Assembly (NCBI GenBank): GCA_024635735.1
Contig: JAGXII010000133.1
Coordinates: 1-9,587 of the forward strand
Reading direction: 5' to 3'
Length of the DNA stretch: 9,587 nt
Source of the DNA: Christiangramia sp.
Lineage (GTDB): Bacteria > Bacteroidota > Bacteroidia > Flavobacteriales > Flavobacteriaceae
The notes under the pieces are model-generated. The model saw nothing but the letters and a program-made list of their open reading frames with translations. It had not been told where the DNA came from and searched no databases. This document shows, one piece after another, positions 7,975 to 9,587 of this stretch. Within the stretch, counting starts at the first letter, position 1; the number at the start of each line of letters is the position of its first letter. Made by a program: the position numbers and the translations under genes.

Positions 7975-9291
7975 ATGAAGAAGTTTGTATTTATACTAAT
8001 TGCGCTTATTTCAATATATGGCTGTAATTCACCAAAAAGTAATAATGTAATTCTAATAAGTATTGATGGATTACGTCCCGATTTTTATCTGGACAATGAA
8101 TGGGATACTCCTAATCTTAAATCTTTAATGAAGAAAGGGGTTTATTCTGAGGGAATCAATAGCATTTTTCCTTCTGTAACCTATCCTTCTCATACCACTC
8201 TTATTACGGGTTCCTTTCCTCGTGAACATGGTATTTTTTATAATGAACCAAGAGCTTCCGAAAATAATCACTGGTTTTGGGAATATAAACGAATCAAAAC
8301 CAAAACACTTTGGAATGCGGCTCAGGAAAAAGGACTAACCACAGGTGCGGTTATGTGGCCTGTTACGGTAGGTGCTCCTATCACCTATAATTTTCCCGTG
8401 CGCAGACCCTATGGCGGAGAAAAAGGAAATCAGCTGAGTGTGACGGAACCTCTTGTAACTCCGAAGACTTTAATGCCTGAGATGAGATCTGCCGGGGTGA
8501 TTAAATCCCAGGATCAGTTTAAACATGAAAATGTAGATCAGACCATCGGGGGCATGGCAAGATTTATCATTAAAAACCATCAGCCAAAATTAATGGCTGT
8601 GCATTTTATCAATGTAGATCATATGCAGCATGCGCATGGCAGGAATAATTCTTTTGTGAAAAAGGCAATTAATGTGGTAGATACTCAAATTGGAGAAATA
8701 ATAGAATTATTAAAGGAAGAAAATCTATATGATCATACTGATATTATTATAACTGGAGATCATGGACATGTGGATATTAACAAGGTTTTATCTCCAAATG
8801 TGCTTCTTAAAGAAGCTGGACTAATTTCTGATGATTCATGGAAAGCAAAATTTACGACTCCTGGTGGCGGAGCATTTTTATATGTTAAGGACCCAAAATA
8901 CACACAGCAGGTAATGGATATACTTAATGGCATGCCTAAAGATCAAAGACAGTTATTCACTATTTATGATAGAGATGCACTTGATAAAATAGGTGCAGAT
9001 CCAGATGCAGCACTGGCTCTGGGAATGATAAAAGGATATGTTTCGAATTCAAATGTGAATGGAAAAATAATTCAGGATCGTAAACCGGTGTCAGCTCATG
9101 GTTTTTATCCGAATTTTAAAGAAATACAAACCGGTTTTATAATGAGTGGACCCGATGTTTCAGGCAGTAATAAGAAAATAGATTTCGAAATGGGAATCCA
9201 GGATGTGGCTCCATTGATTTCTGAACTTCTTCAGCTGGATTTTGAATCCAAAGACGGGACTTTTCATAAAGAAATTCTAAAGAAAAATTGA
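7975..9291 (+). CDS. NPP-family phosphodiesterase/nucleotide pyrophosphatase lipoprotein
   Basis: A 438-residue exported enzyme of the type I phosphodiesterase/nucleotide pyrophosphatase family, a two-zinc relative of the sulfatases in the alkaline phosphatase superfamily. Residues 1-17 form a lipoprotein signal (hydrophobic run then I-Y-G-C17). The next residues NSPKSN lack an acidic surface-export signal, so the side of the envelope is uncertain. All expected metal residues are seen: D31 (ISIDGLRPD), nucleophile T69 (SVTYPSHT), D215 and H219 (NVDHMQHAHG), D262-H263 (GDHGH) and H375 (SAHGFYP); N90 fits the oxyanion Asn. It has no CxPxR motif, so it is not a sulfatase and needs no formylglycine. 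Family members split nucleotide, sugar-nucleotide or phospholipid-headgroup phosphodiesters. Its place between sulfatases suggests a phosphodiester on the same glycan, or phosphate salvage; both are inference. It starts 17 bases after the previous stop, and the next gene follows after 5 bases. Confidence 0.9.
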   Translation: MKKFVFILIALISIYGCNSPKSNNVILISIDGLRPDFYLDNEWDTPNLKSLMKKGVYSEGINSIFPSVTYPSHTTLITGSFPREHGIFYNEPRASENNHWFWEYKRIKTKTLWNAAQEKGLTTGAVMWPVTVGAPITYNFPVRRPYGGEKGNQLSVTEPLVTPKTLMPEMRSAGVIKSQDQFKHENVDQTIGGMARFIIKNHQPKLMAVHFINVDHMQHAHGRNNSFVKKAINVVDTQIGEIIELLKEENLYDHTDIIITGDHGHVDINKVLSPNVLLKEAGLISDDSWKAKFTTPGGGAFLYVKDPKYTQQVMDILNGMPKDQRQLFTIYDRDALDKIGADPDAALALGMIKGYVSNSNVNGKIIQDRKPVSAHGFYPNFKEIQTGFIMSGPDVSGSNKKIDFEMGIQDVAPLISELLQLDFESKDGTFHKEILKKN

Positions 9292-9296
9292 TTATC

Positions 9297-9587
9297 ATGA
9301 TTTGCCTAAAAAAAATAACAAGACTTACCTCAAAAATTTTCCTTACAGGATGGGCTATTTTTCTTGTATTTTCTTGTAATGGAATAAAAGACACGGAAAA
9401 AGATAAGAGTGTTGATCTTCTCGAATCAAAAAAGCCCAATGTGGTGATTATCATGGCAGATGATCTTGATAGCAGGCAACTTAGCGCGTATGGGGGAGAG
9501 AATATTAATACCACTAATATAGATGCACTGGCAGATGAAGGGATGAAATTTAATAATATGATCTGTTCCGAAGCCATGTGTGTTCCA
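9297..9587 (+). CDS. S1-family sulfatase lipoprotein, 3' end outside window
   Basis: Ninety-seven codons of a third sulfatase, open to the last base. ATG 9297 is chosen because a full lipoprotein signal follows: basic residues, a hydrophobic run, and L-V-F-S-C27. After C27 the sequence NGIKDTEKDKS is rich in Lys and acidic residues, resembling the lipoprotein surface-export signal of Bacteroidota, so outer-surface display is plausible. The sulfatase fold begins at KPNVVIIMADDLD, with the paired Asp calcium ligands at about residues 56-57, then a TTNIDALADEGMKF segment. The window ends inside the active-site motif at C95-V96-P97; the expected x-R follows outside. Its ADDLDSRQLSAYGG opening differs from the other two sulfatases, so it is probably another subfamily. 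It lies 5 bases after the phosphodiesterase stop. The function call is secure at family level; the substrate is unknown. Confidence 0.88.
   Translation, partial: MICLKKITRLTSKIFLTGWAIFLVFSCNGIKDTEKDKSVDLLESKKPNVVIIMADDLDSRQLSAYGGENINTTNIDALADEGMKFNNMICSEAMCVP

Noticed and set aside
9137..9577. 146-codon open frame on the minus strand
   Set aside because: It lies antisense to the end of the phosphodiesterase and to the start of the third sulfatase, both with clear family motifs, and its translation shows no recognisable domain.

Overview
The window looks like part of a polysaccharide-utilisation region from a marine-type flavobacterium (Bacteroidota). This is inferred from four things: an AT-rich base composition, AT-rich leaders without clear Shine-Dalgarno boxes, signal peptides that end in Ala-Gln as is common in this phylum, and a cluster of S1 sulfatases beside sugar kinase, isomerase and transporter genes. 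The genus cannot be fixed from the sequence. All supported genes are on the + strand.

Bases 1-4317 form a probable cytoplasmic sugar-entry unit. It holds the C-terminal part of a ROK-family sugar kinase (start outside the window), a 590-residue class I mannose-6-phosphate isomerase with an extra N-terminal domain (overlapping the kinase by 4 bases), a small one-domain cupin of the type II phosphomannose isomerase family, and an MFS sugar:proton symporter of the XylE/GLUT type. Read together, they suggest import of a hexose, phosphorylation at C6 and conversion to fructose-6-phosphate. Mannose is the simplest candidate, but this is inference.

Bases 4318-4504 are the only sizeable gap. It begins with a short stem and T-run that may be a terminator, and contains a perfect 15-base AT-rich palindrome, a candidate operator for the downstream unit.

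Bases 4505-9587 form a tight array of four exported proteins of the alkaline phosphatase superfamily: a Cys-type sulfatase, a larger Cys-type sulfatase with a C-terminal jelly-roll domain resembling a carbohydrate-binding module, a lipoprotein of the nucleotide pyrophosphatase/phosphodiesterase (NPP) family, and the start of a third, lipoprotein sulfatase cut by the window edge inside its active-site motif. Gaps of 5-17 bases suggest one transcript. The joint picture is removal of sulfate, and possibly phosphodiester, groups from a glycan outside the cytoplasm, followed by uptake and metabolism of the released hexose. No glycoside hydrolase, SusC/SusD pair, sulfatase-maturating enzyme, tRNA, rRNA, CRISPR array or mobile element was seen. 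The most noteworthy points are the NPP enzyme inside a sulfatase array, two unrelated isomerase-type proteins side by side (one with an altered metal site), and the operator-like palindrome.
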